Of a stretch of 64,000 bases of DNA, positions 50,559 through 59,101 are shown piece after piece (the stretch's first letter is position 1; every line of letters starts with the position of its first letter). Position numbers and translations under genes: made by a program. The stretch is from assembly GCA_031256955.1 (NCBI GenBank), contig JAIRPP010000014.1:62001-126000 (forward strand), written 5' to 3'. The notes beneath the pieces were generated by a model, which was given only the letters and a program-made list of their open reading frames with translations, did no database searches and was not told the DNA's origin. Origin of the DNA: Candidatus Methanoplasma sp. GTDB lineage: Archaea; Thermoplasmatota; Thermoplasmata; Methanomassiliicoccales; Methanomethylophilaceae.

Positions 50559-51112
50559 GCCTCTACCCCCATGCTGTCGCCATGCGCGCCGACGAGTTCA
50601 TGACGTGGTCATCCGCGATGATCGACGACCTCCTCAGCGCAGGCACGAAGAAGACGGTGGACAAGCTGACCGGGCCCATATGGACCTGGGCCATGAAGAA
50701 CTCGATGCACCCCCTGCACTGGGGGCTGGCGTGCTGCGCCCTGGAGATGGCGGCGGCGTCCGCGCCCCGCTTCGACGCGGAGCGCTACGGGATGATATAC
50801 CGCTCGTCGCCCAGGCAGACCGACGTGCTCCTGGTGAACGGCTGGATCTCCAAGAAGATCCGCCCCTCCATCAGGCGCCTGTACGAGCAGATCCCCAACC
50901 CCAAGTGGGTCGTGGCGATGGGCGAGTGCGCCATATCCGGCGGCCCGTGGTACGACTCGTACAACACGGTCCAGGGGCTGGACCAGATCGTCCCGGTGGA
51001 CATATACATACCGGGATGCCCCGCCAGGCCCGACGCGATGATAGACGGCTTCATGCTCCTTCAGAAGAAGATCGAGGATTACTTCAGAAGAGGCGTTTTC
51101 CTGGAGGACTGA
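50549..51112 (+). CDS. fpoB: Fpo-like complex subunit B
   Basis: A 187-residue peripheral subunit with the terminal 4Fe-4S cluster (N2) next to the electron-acceptor site. Cysteine ligands are visible in GLACCALEMAAA, GECAISGG and PGCPARPD. Electrons pass from here to methanophenazine or another membrane carrier. AGGAGG lies eight bases before the ATG, inside the end of fpoA. The sequence is typical and intact. Confidence 0.95.
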   Translation: MDMSLYPHAVAMRADEFMTWSSAMIDDLLSAGTKKTVDKLTGPIWTWAMKNSMHPLHWGLACCALEMAAASAPRFDAERYGMIYRSSPRQTDVLLVNGWISKKIRPSIRRLYEQIPNPKWVVAMGECAISGGPWYDSYNTVQGLDQIVPVDIYIPGCPARPDAMIDGFMLLQKKIEDYFRRGVFLED

Positions 51113-51114
51113 GA

Positions 51115-51582
51115 ATGTCTGAAACAATCAGAGACCCGACCGAGGACCGGATAAGGTCCGAGCTGGAGTCCAGGTTCGGGGACAGGGTCCGGATCGACAA
51201 GACCGAGCCCCGCAGGGTGTACGTCACCGTGCCCCGCGAGGACGTGTTCGACGTGTGCTCGTTCATACGCGACGCCCTGTGCTTCGAGCACGTCTCGGCG
51301 GTCACGGGCAACGACATGGTCGACCGCATGGAGGTCGTATACCACCTGAGCAACTACAACACCGGGATCATGATCGAGATCACGACCGTCCTCCCGGCGG
51401 ACGACCTCCGCGTCAAGTCGGTGTCCTCCCTGTGGGAGGGCTGCAACTGGCACGAGAGGGAGACCTACGAGCTGTTCGGGATCGTGTTCGAGGGGCACCC
51501 CAAGCTGGAGAGGCTCCTCACGCCCGACACGTACGAGTTCTACCCGTTCAGAAAATCATACAAGCTAAGGGGGCAGCCCTGA
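51115..51582 (+). CDS. fpoC: Fpo-like complex subunit C
   Basis: A 155-residue NuoC-type peripheral subunit that links the B and D subunits. The signature ERETYELFGIVFEGHP (about 115-130) and the LTPDTYEFYPFRK end are clear. It starts two bases after fpoB and overlaps fpoD by one base (TGATG). It is a separate gene here, not fused to D as in some bacteria. Confidence 0.94.
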   Translation: MSETIRDPTEDRIRSELESRFGDRVRIDKTEPRRVYVTVPREDVFDVCSFIRDALCFEHVSAVTGNDMVDRMEVVYHLSNYNTGIMIEITTVLPADDLRVKSVSSLWEGCNWHERETYELFGIVFEGHPKLERLLTPDTYEFYPFRKSYKLRGQP

Positions 51583-52727
51583 TGGCGGACGAACGCAAGC
51601 TAGAGTGCGCGTGCGGCGCCGCCCCCATGGACACGGACAAGATGTGGGTAATCATGGGCCCGCAGCACCCGTTCTCCCATGGCCTGTGGACCCTCAAGGC
51701 GCAGATCGACGGGGAGATAGTCACCGACGCGGAGCCGATAATAGGGTATCTGCACCGCGGGTGGGAGAAGGAATGCGAGAACAGGACGTACCCCAAGATC
51801 ATACCCATGGCGGACCGCCTGTGCTACGCCGCGTCCATGACGTACACCCACCTCTACTGCATGACGGTGGAGAAGGCGCTGGGCATAGACGTGCCCGAGA
51901 AGGCCAAGTACATCAGGATGGTGGCGGACGAGATCTGCCGCATACAGTCCCACCTCATGTGGCTGGCCGCGGTGGGCACCGACCTGGGCAACCTGACGGT
52001 GTTCCTGTGGGCCATGAGGGAGAGGGAGTTCTTCATGGACCTCAACCTCAGGCTCTGCGGGGCCAGGATGACCACGAACTTCCCCCGCATAGGCGGGGTC
52101 AGGAACGACACCACCGAGCTCTTCGACAGGGACGTCCTGAGGTGCGTGGAGCGCTTCGAGAAGGCGATCTGGGACGTCATAGCCCTGGTCGACGATTCGT
52201 CCATATTCCTGTCTAGGATGAAGGGCACGGGCTACCTCACCAGGGAGCAGTGCGTCAACCTCGGGATAACCGGGCCCGCGATGAGGGGGAACGGCGTGGA
52301 CTTCGACATACGCCGCGACGACCCCTACGACAACTACGACAAGGTGGACTTCGAGGTCCCCGTGCTGAAGGACGGGGACTCCTATTCCAGGTACATGGTC
52401 AGGATCGAGGAGATGTTCCAGTCCTGCAAGATCATAAAGCAGGCCATGCGCAAGGTGGCCGCGCTCGGGAAGAACGCCCCGTACAGGCTCAAGGTGCCGT
52501 CCAGGGTGCCCGCCGGCAGGGCGTTCATGAGGATGGAGGACCCGCGCGGGGAATCCCTCATGTACCTCGTGTCCGACGGGACGGACAAGCCCTACAGGCT
52601 CAAGGTCCGCAGCCCCATATTCGTGAACGTGTCGGCGTCGAAGCCGCTGGTCCAGGGAAGCCGGATCGCGGACGTGCCGGTGATAATGGCCATGATAGAC
52701 ATGTGCCTCGGGGAGACCGACAGGTGA
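51582..52727 (+). CDS. fpoD: Fpo-like complex subunit D
   Basis: A 381-residue NuoD-type subunit related to the large subunit of NiFe hydrogenases but without nickel ligands. MGPQHPFSHG near the N-terminus, GYLHRGWEKECENRTY, RIQSHLMWLAAVGTDLG and the late PVIMAMIDMCLGE are landmarks. Together with FpoB it forms the electron-acceptor site. A short cysteine-containing extension precedes the conserved start (ECACGAAP), which is not usual. Confidence 0.95.
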   Translation: MADERKLECACGAAPMDTDKMWVIMGPQHPFSHGLWTLKAQIDGEIVTDAEPIIGYLHRGWEKECENRTYPKIIPMADRLCYAASMTYTHLYCMTVEKALGIDVPEKAKYIRMVADEICRIQSHLMWLAAVGTDLGNLTVFLWAMREREFFMDLNLRLCGARMTTNFPRIGGVRNDTTELFDRDVLRCVERFEKAIWDVIALVDDSSIFLSRMKGTGYLTREQCVNLGITGPAMRGNGVDFDIRRDDPYDNYDKVDFEVPVLKDGDSYSRYMVRIEEMFQSCKIIKQAMRKVAALGKNAPYRLKVPSRVPAGRAFMRMEDPRGESLMYLVSDGTDKPYRLKVRSPIFVNVSASKPLVQGSRIADVPVIMAMIDMCLGETDR

Positions 52728-52731
52728 TATC

Positions 52732-53907
52732 GTGGCATACAGCAGCATTCTCGACTGGATAATGTTCAAGGACCCCATGGCGAACCCGTTCTACCCGTAC
52801 GGCGGCGCGTACAACCTGCCGTACGACGTGTCGTACAAGCTGTGGGAGATCATAGGCGGGCTCATAGCCTGGCTGATAAACCTCGTCTTCCCCGGGAACG
52901 GGGTCTCCGAGTGGCTGATCAGCCCGGAGCCGTCCAACGCCTTCGCGCTGATCATCTTCATGCTGATCATATTCATAGTGGTGTTCGTCTGCACCCTCCT
53001 GTCCCTATGGATGGAGAGGAAGGTGCTGGGCAGGATCATGGACCGCAGAGGGACCATGATCGGGCTCAAAGGGTTCCTCCAGTGCGTCGCGGACGGGCTG
53101 AAGACCTTCATGAAGGAGAACACCATCCCCAAGAAGATAGACAAGATGACGTACATGTGGACGCTCTCGCTCATAATAGGCGCGTCCGTCCTCATCGCGT
53201 GCATGATCCCGCTGTCCCCCAGGTGGTTCGTGGTGGACTACGGGACCGGGCTCCTCATAATCATGGCGATATTCGCCCTGGCCCCGTTCTTCATACTCGT
53301 CTCCGGATGGGCGCAGAACAACAAGTACTCGCTCATCGGGGGCATGAGGGCCGCGGAGCTGATGATCTCGTACGAGGTCCCCATACTCATACTGATAGCC
53401 ACCACCTGCCTCCTGGCGGGGAGCTTCAACATAGGCGACATAGTGAACGCCCAGTTCGGCTCCACGTGGTTCATAATCCCGCAGATAGTCGGGTTCATAA
53501 CCTTCATCTTCTGCGCCACCGCCGAGGCGGAGCGCGTGCCGTTCGACATAGCCGAGGCGGAGGCCGAGCTGGTCGAGGGCTGGCAGACGGAGTACGCCGG
53601 GATGAAGTGGGGCCTGATCATGCTCGCCGAGTACTTCAGGGGCTACGTCTCCTGCGCCATGGTCGTCATCATGTACCTGGGCGGATGGCTCATACCGTTC
53701 GCCCCGGCCGAGATCAACGGCTGGGCGCCCGAGATAGTGTTCCTGCTGAAGGCCTGGTTCGTGTTCTTCATAATGATCGTGCTGAGGGGAGCCCTCGCCC
53801 GCGTCAGGACCGACCAGATCGTCAACATCGGATGGAAGGTGTTCATGCCCCTGTCCGTGATCAACCTGGCGATCGTGCTGCTCCTCAAGATCGGAGGGAT
53901 CTACTGA
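52732..53907 (+). CDS. fpoH: Fpo-like complex subunit H
   Basis: A 391-residue integral membrane subunit that anchors the peripheral arm and forms part of the acceptor tunnel. There are about eight membrane helices. The conserved [15 protein letters not shown] loop (about 92-106) and [21 protein letters not shown] (read in two parts, [10 protein letters not shown] and ELVEGW) are present. The GTG start at 52732 is preceded by AGGTGATATC. An N-terminal extension of about 75 residues, with an additional hydrophobic stretch, precedes the usual core. Confidence 0.94.
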   Translation: MAYSSILDWIMFKDPMANPFYPYGGAYNLPYDVSYKLWEIIGGLIAWLINLVFPGNGVSEWLISPEPSNAFALIIFMLIIFIVVFVCTLLSLWMERKVLGRIMDRRGTMIGLKGFLQCVADGLKTFMKENTIPKKIDKMTYMWTLSLIIGASVLIACMIPLSPRWFVVDYGTGLLIIMAIFALAPFFILVSGWAQNNKYSLIGGMRAAELMISYEVPILILIATTCLLAGSFNIGDIVNAQFGSTWFIIPQIVGFITFIFCATAEAERVPFDIAEAEAELVEGWQTEYAGMKWGLIMLAEYFRGYVSCAMVVIMYLGGWLIPFAPAEINGWAPEIVFLLKAWFVFFIMIVLRGALARVRTDQIVNIGWKVFMPLSVINLAIVLLLKIGGIY

Positions 53908-54647
53908 TGGTCAAGGAATATCTCGACAAGTACCCGAGGAACCCGGCCAGGACGCTGTGGCTCATGAAGCCCGTGGCCAAGGTGCTGAAGATCTTCTTCA
54001 AGACGATCGTCCACAGGCCCGTCACCATACTCTACCCCTACGAGAAGATGTGGGTGCCGGAGAACTTCCGCGGGCGCCCCGGGCTCAGGTTCGACAGGTG
54101 CGTCGCGTGCGGCATGTGCGTCAGGATGTGCCCCACCGCCTGCATAAAGCTGGTGGAGGTCCCGGACGACGCGGGCGCCCCCGTGAAGAGGCCCCAGGTC
54201 AACCTCGGCAGGTGCGCCATGTGCGGATACTGCGCCGAGTACTGCCCGGTGGACGCGATGACCGTGACGCCCGACTTCGAGCTGGCCGAGTACACCAGGC
54301 GCGACCTGATCTACGGGCCGCGGAGGCTGGCGTACGACGGCATAACCGAGGGGATGGAGATCCGCATAGAGGAGACGCTCATGTCCGACATCGCCAGGGG
54401 CGAGCCGGAGAGGAGGGTCTCCCCGTTCATGACCGACCGCCCGGAGCTGCTCGCGTCCAAATGCATAAGCTGCAAGAAGTGCGAGAAGGTCTGCCCGGTG
54501 GATGCGGTCAAGATGGTCGAGCACGGGGTCAACGAGAAGGGGAGGCCCATACTCTACCCCGAGTTCGACGACGTCAAGTGCATAAGCTGCGGCAACTGCA
54601 TCGCGGACTGCCCCAAGGACGCGCTGACGCTCAAGGAGGTGCTGTGA
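53907..54647 (+). CDS. fpoI: Fpo-like complex subunit I with four 4Fe-4S motifs
   Basis: A 246-residue iron-sulfur subunit. The usual FpoI/NuoI core has two CxxCxxCxxxCP motifs (Cys65-75 and 103-113), which carry electrons toward FpoB. Here a linker and a second ferredoxin-like domain follow with two more complete motifs ([12 protein letters not shown], Cys186-196; [12 protein letters not shown], Cys225-235). The usual subunit is about 130-150 residues, so this is an added domain of nearly 90 residues. Since no FpoF is present, the extra clusters could be the entry point for electrons from ferredoxin; this is inference. The start overlaps the fpoH stop. Confidence 0.94.
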   Translation: MVKEYLDKYPRNPARTLWLMKPVAKVLKIFFKTIVHRPVTILYPYEKMWVPENFRGRPGLRFDRCVACGMCVRMCPTACIKLVEVPDDAGAPVKRPQVNLGRCAMCGYCAEYCPVDAMTVTPDFELAEYTRRDLIYGPRRLAYDGITEGMEIRIEETLMSDIARGEPERRVSPFMTDRPELLASKCISCKKCEKVCPVDAVKMVEHGVNEKGRPILYPEFDDVKCISCGNCIADCPKDALTLKEVL

Positions 54648-54973
54648 TGGAACTCATAGATAATGTCTGGAGCGGATTCTGCGGCGGGATGGCGTACCTC
54701 TGGGAGAACGCCGACCTCGTGGCTTTCGTCGTCCTCGCCGCGATAGCGACGATAGCCGCGCTCTACGTGGTCACTAAGAAAGAGGTGGTCCACAGCGCGT
54801 TCTATCTGGCGCTCGTCTTCGTGTGCGTGGCGGTGACGTACTTCTTCCTGGAGGCCGAGTTCATCGGAGTGATCCAGATGCTGGTGTACGTCGGAGCGAT
54901 AACCATACTCTTCGCTTTCAGCATCATGCTGACGAGGAGGTACATAATGCGCAGGGAGGGCTCCGATGAATAA
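54647..54973 (+). CDS. fpoJ: Fpo-like complex subunit J, N-terminal half
   Basis: A 108-residue membrane subunit equivalent to the first part of NuoJ, with three helices (about 25-42, 50-70 and 75-95). The conserved KKEVVHSAFYLALVF and IQMLVYVGAITILFAF segments contribute to coupling between electron transfer and proton movement. It ends in TAA and overlaps the second half-gene by eight bases. Confidence 0.92.
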   Translation: MELIDNVWSGFCGGMAYLWENADLVAFVVLAAIATIAALYVVTKKEVVHSAFYLALVFVCVAVTYFFLEAEFIGVIQMLVYVGAITILFAFSIMLTRRYIMRREGSDE

Positions 54974-55259
54974 GAAGGCCCTCTTGGGCGCGATAGCGTC
55001 CGTCGCGCTGCTGGCGGTCCTCGTGGGGGCCGTCGCGGCCACCCAGTGGAGCGACTACACGCAGTCGGACTCCCCCCAGAGCGTGCCGTTCGACGGCGTC
55101 GACGGCGACAGCGGGGACATCGATCATGGATCGATAAACTACGCCCTGTTCGAGACCTACGGGCCGCTGCTCCTGGTGGTGGCCCTGCTCATGTTCGGGG
55201 CGATGATAGGCGGCATATGCATAGCGAAGGAGGAGGCTGAGCGCGATGATTCCGATTGA
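54966..55259 (+). CDS. fpoJ: Fpo-like complex subunit J, C-terminal half
   Basis: A 97-residue membrane protein equivalent to the second part of NuoJ, with one N-terminal helix, an acidic external loop (GVDGDSGDIDHG) and a second helix (YGPLLLVVALLMFGAMIG). Splitting of FpoJ into two genes is known in methanogens. It overlaps fpoK by 14 bases. Confidence 0.85.
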   Translation: MNKKALLGAIASVALLAVLVGAVAATQWSDYTQSDSPQSVPFDGVDGDSGDIDHGSINYALFETYGPLLLVVALLMFGAMIGGICIAKEEAERDDSD

Positions 55260-55548
55260 GGCGTACCTGGCGTTCGCGGCGATACTGTTCGCCATAGGCG
55301 CGTACGGCGTCCTGGCCAAGAACAACACGATAGTGGTGCTGATGTGCATCGAGCTCATGCTCAACGCCGCCAACATCAACTTCATAGCGTTCGCCGCGTA
55401 TTCGGCGGACGCGATAGGGCAGGTCTTCGTCATCATGACGATCACCGTGGCGGCCGCGGAGGTCGCCGTGGGCATAGCGATCCTGCTCAACGCGTACAGG
55501 GCGAAGGGAACGATCGAGGCTTCTGGCCTCAAATCCATGAGGTGGTGA
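55246..55548 (+). CDS. fpoK: Fpo-like complex subunit K
   Basis: A 100-residue membrane subunit of the NuoK family with three helices. The conserved glutamate in MCIELMLNAANINF (about residue 36) and a second in AAAEVAVGIAI (about 72) lie on the proton path. It is one base from fpoL. Length and motifs are standard. Confidence 0.95.
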   Translation: MIPIEAYLAFAAILFAIGAYGVLAKNNTIVVLMCIELMLNAANINFIAFAAYSADAIGQVFVIMTITVAAAEVAVGIAILLNAYRAKGTIEASGLKSMRW

Positions 55549-55549
55549 G

Positions 55550-57601
55550 ATGTTCGTAGAATACACCTGGCTCGTGCCCCTGCTGCCGATGATCTGCTTC
55601 GTGGCGGTCGGCCTCATAGGCAAGAGGACGCCCGAGGGCGGAGCGTACCTGGCCATAGCCGGCGCGGCGGCGTCCTGCGTCATATCGGTGCTCGTCGCGT
55701 ACGAGTTCTTCACGTCCGCGGCGTACCACGACCCCGGATACGTGACCGCCGAGATAGAGTGGTTCAAGATACCCGGCGGGTTCACCCTGCACTTCGGATA
55801 CTACATAGACAGCCTGGCGTGCCTGATGATGCTGTTCGCGTCGTTCATATCGACGCTCATCTTCGTCTACTCGAAAGGGTACATGCACGAGCAGGGCGCC
55901 AAGAAGAGGCGCTACTACGCCGAGGTCTCGCTGTTCCTCACCGGGATGCTGGGCCTGGCGGTCTCCAGCAACTTCCTGGAGATGTTCGTCTTCTGGGAGA
56001 TCATGGGCCTGTGCTCCTACCTGCTGATAGGGTTCTGGAGCTTCAGCCACCCCGAGGGCGACGACGCGGCCGACAACGCCGCGTCCGCGGCCAAGAAGGC
56101 GTTCCTGGTCACCCGCCTCGGGGACGTGTGCCTCATGGCGGGGCTGTTCGTCGTGCTGTACTCCTTCGGGAGCCTCGACTACGTCCGCGTGTTCGACGCG
56201 GCCGCCATACACGCGGTCGACCAGGACATGCTGGTGCTCGGGAGCCTCCTGATATTCGGAGGGGTCATAGGCAAGAGCGCGCAGTTCCCCCTGCTGGACT
56301 GGCTCCCCGACGCGATGGCGGGCCCGACCACCGTCTCCGCGCTGATACACGCGGCGACCATGGTCAAGGCGGGAGTGTACCTGGTCGCCAGGTGCTACCC
56401 CCTGTTCGCGCAGGCGTCCGAGGTCATGCTCTTCGTGGGCATAATCGGAGGGGTGACCGCGTTCTTCGCGGCCACCATGGCGCTCAACAACATGAACATA
56501 AAGAGGGTGCTGGCGTACTCCACCCTGTCCCAGCTCGGGTACATGTTCCTCGCGCTCGGGGCCGGCGGCTACCTGATAGCCCTCGGCATCGAGACCGGGG
56601 ACCACCACCTGATAGCCGCGGGCGCGGCCGGGTACGTGGCGGGATGCCTGCACATGGCGAACCACGCCTTCTTCAAGGCCCTGCTCTTCCTCTGCTCCGG
56701 GTCGGTGATCCACGCTGTGGGCACCGAGGACATGAGGAAGATGGGCGGGCTGCATCGGAAGATGAAGATCACCTCCGTCACGATGCTGATAGGCTCGCTC
56801 TCCATAGCCGGGTTCCCGTTCTTCAGCGGGTTCTGGTCCAAGGAGCTGGTGCTGGAGACCGTGATGCACGCCAGCGACTACGGCGCCGAGGGGTACCTGT
56901 TCACGATACTCTGGCTGCTGGCAGTCGTGACCGCGTTCATGACCGCGTTCTACATGTTCAGGATGTGGTTCATGACCTTCAGCGGGAAGCCCGGGCACGC
57001 CAGCGAGCACTGCCACGGGGAATCCCCCGCGAGCATGACCGCCCCCCTGGCGATCCTGTCCGCGTTCGCGATCGGGTTCGGGTTCACGATCCTCTTCGGG
57101 TTCGACGCGCTCCTGTCCATAGGGGTCGAGGGCCCGCACCACCAGTTCACGGTGGGGGCCGGCGAGGCGAAGGGCTTCGAGTACCTCTCCGACATATTCG
57201 GCAGCGCGTACACGTACCTGACCATCGCCCTCGTCCTGGGAGCCATAGGCATAGCCCACCTCATGTACAACAAGAGGTCCGTCGACGCCGGGAGGTTCAA
57301 CGGCGGAGGGGAGTCCTTCGTCTACAAGGCGCTCACCAAGAGATGGTGGTTCCCGCAGCTCTACGACCAGATATCCTGGAAGCTGGGGTACGGGGTCGCG
57401 CGCGGCGTGGACTTCATCGACCGCCAGGTGGTGGACGGCACCGTGAACGGGCTGTCCAACGCCGTGGCCGGCGGGGGAGAGCTCATCGGCAAGGCGCAGA
57501 CCGGCGACGTCCGCAGCTACACGTGGGCGGTCGTGGCGGGAGTGGTGCTCCTGTTCGCGCTGATGCTCGCCCTGTTCTACTTCATAGGAGGAGGAATCTG
57601 A
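55550..57601 (+). CDS. fpoL: Fpo-like complex subunit L, proton pump
   Basis: A 683-residue antiporter-like subunit with about sixteen helices, the largest of the three pump modules. Landmarks are FWEIMGLCSYLLIGFW, GKSAQFPLLDWLPDAMAGPT with the conserved lysine, STLSQLGYMFLALG, and HAFFKALLFLCSGSVIH with the second lysine. The C-terminal helix ends the protein and should form part of the long lateral connecting arm. It starts directly after fpoK, with no gap beyond one base. Confidence 0.96.
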   Translation: MFVEYTWLVPLLPMICFVAVGLIGKRTPEGGAYLAIAGAAASCVISVLVAYEFFTSAAYHDPGYVTAEIEWFKIPGGFTLHFGYYIDSLACLMMLFASFISTLIFVYSKGYMHEQGAKKRRYYAEVSLFLTGMLGLAVSSNFLEMFVFWEIMGLCSYLLIGFWSFSHPEGDDAADNAASAAKKAFLVTRLGDVCLMAGLFVVLYSFGSLDYVRVFDAAAIHAVDQDMLVLGSLLIFGGVIGKSAQFPLLDWLPDAMAGPTTVSALIHAATMVKAGVYLVARCYPLFAQASEVMLFVGIIGGVTAFFAATMALNNMNIKRVLAYSTLSQLGYMFLALGAGGYLIALGIETGDHHLIAAGAAGYVAGCLHMANHAFFKALLFLCSGSVIHAVGTEDMRKMGGLHRKMKITSVTMLIGSLSIAGFPFFSGFWSKELVLETVMHASDYGAEGYLFTILWLLAVVTAFMTAFYMFRMWFMTFSGKPGHASEHCHGESPASMTAPLAILSAFAIGFGFTILFGFDALLSIGVEGPHHQFTVGAGEAKGFEYLSDIFGSAYTYLTIALVLGAIGIAHLMYNKRSVDAGRFNGGGESFVYKALTKRWWFPQLYDQISWKLGYGVARGVDFIDRQVVDGTVNGLSNAVAGGGELIGKAQTGDVRSYTWAVVAGVVLLFALMLALFYFIGGGI

Positions 57602-59101
57602 ATGATATACGATCTCCAGATAGAGATCCCCTATCTCCTGACCCTGCTGCTGGTCGTCCCGCTCGTAGGGGCGGTCGCGACGGCGGCGATGGGCGGGAAG
57701 AGGGAGAGATACGCGAAATACGTCGCCGGGGCGTTCTCCGCCGCGACGATGCTGCTCGCCACGGTCCTCCTCTTCACGAAGGACATGGGAGTCTACGACG
57801 AAAGCTACTCATGGATAGAGTCCGCGGGCCTCAGGATGTCGTACATCCTGCACGTCGACGGGCTCAGCGTCCTCATGGTCTTCCTCAGCGGGCTGCTGGT
57901 GTTCCTGGTGACCCTGTTCTCGTCGAGGGAGGGCGACAGGCCCAACTGCTTCTTCGCCCTCCTGCTGGCGATGGAAGTGGGCCTGATGGGCGTGTACATG
58001 TCCGCGGACTACTTCCTGTTCTACATAATGTGGGAGGTCACCCTGATCCCGATGTTCTTCATGATATCGTGGTACGGGGGGCCCAGGAGGCACTACGCCG
58101 CGATCAAGTTCTTCATATACACCCACGTGGCCAGCGTCGTGATGCTGATAGGGATATTCGCCCTGGTGTTCCAGTCCGCCTCCGGCGGAGTGGCGGACTT
58201 CTCGTTCCAGGCAGTCCTGAACGGGCAGTTCAGCGACACGTTCCAGGCGATGGTGTTCCTGCTGCTGTTCTTCGGGTTCGCGGTCAAGATGCCCGCGGTC
58301 CCGTTCCACACGTGGCTGCCGGACGCGCACACCGAGGCGCCCACCGCGGGATCCGTCCTGCTGGCGGGCGTCATGCTGAAGATGGGGTCCTACGGCATAA
58401 TCAGGATCTGCCTCGAGGCCCTCCCGCAGGGGGCGGAGCACTGGCAGTGGCTGATAATCGCCACGGGCCTCGTGGCGATAGTGTACGGGGCGTACGCCTG
58501 CATAGCGCAGAGGGACCTCAAGAAGATGGTCGCGTTCTCGTCCATAAGCCACATGGGCATGGTGATGCTCGGGATCGGCTGCCTCTCCGAGGCGGGGATC
58601 CAGATGGGCATATTCCAGATGTTCGCGCACGGCCTCATAACCGCGGTCCTCTTCATGGTCTGCGGGCTGGCCGGGCACAACATAGGCACCAGGGAGATCC
58701 CGCTCCTGGGCGGGCTGGCCTCCAAGATGCCCCTGTTCGCGTTCTTCATGATGTTCGGGTTCATGGCGTCCCTGGGGCTCCCCAGCCTGGTCGGGTTCTG
58801 GGCGGAGTTCGGGATCATATTCTCGTTCTACGAGTACGCCTCCTCGAACGGCATGCTGTGGCTGATAGCGTTCTGCCTGATAGCCCTGCTGCTCACTGCG
58901 GGATACTACCTGTGGGCGATGCAGAGGACCCTGTTCGGCAGGCTCACGTCTAAGATAGACCTGTCCCACGTGCACGACATAAGCAGGCCCGAGGCGGCCG
59001 CCCTGGGCATCCTCTGCCTGCTGATAATCGCGTTCGGCTTCTGGCCGCAGGCGGCGTTCGACTTCATCGAGCCGTACGTGGGCTCCCTGGGGGCGATCTG
59101 A
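57602..59101 (+). CDS. fpoM: Fpo-like complex subunit M, proton pump
   Basis: A 499-residue antiporter-like subunit with about fourteen helices. Conserved residues include the glutamate in IMWEVTLIPMFFMI, the lysine in GFAVKMPAVPFHTWLPDAH, AFSSISHMGMVMLG and the FMVCGLAGHNIGTREI block. It carries one proton channel of the membrane arm. It immediately follows fpoL and overlaps fpoN by one base. Confidence 0.96.
   Translation: MIYDLQIEIPYLLTLLLVVPLVGAVATAAMGGKRERYAKYVAGAFSAATMLLATVLLFTKDMGVYDESYSWIESAGLRMSYILHVDGLSVLMVFLSGLLVFLVTLFSSREGDRPNCFFALLLAMEVGLMGVYMSADYFLFYIMWEVTLIPMFFMISWYGGPRRHYAAIKFFIYTHVASVVMLIGIFALVFQSASGGVADFSFQAVLNGQFSDTFQAMVFLLLFFGFAVKMPAVPFHTWLPDAHTEAPTAGSVLLAGVMLKMGSYGIIRICLEALPQGAEHWQWLIIATGLVAIVYGAYACIAQRDLKKMVAFSSISHMGMVMLGIGCLSEAGIQMGIFQMFAHGLITAVLFMVCGLAGHNIGTREIPLLGGLASKMPLFAFFMMFGFMASLGLPSLVGFWAEFGIIFSFYEYASSNGMLWLIAFCLIALLLTAGYYLWAMQRTLFGRLTSKIDLSHVHDISRPEAAALGILCLLIIAFGFWPQAAFDFIEPYVGSLGAI

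Noticed and set aside
55759-58953. Very long frame (over 1000 codons) across fpoL and fpoM
   Set aside because: It is an out-of-frame shadow rich in Arg, Gly and Pro. Both real subunits in the other frames have all family motifs.
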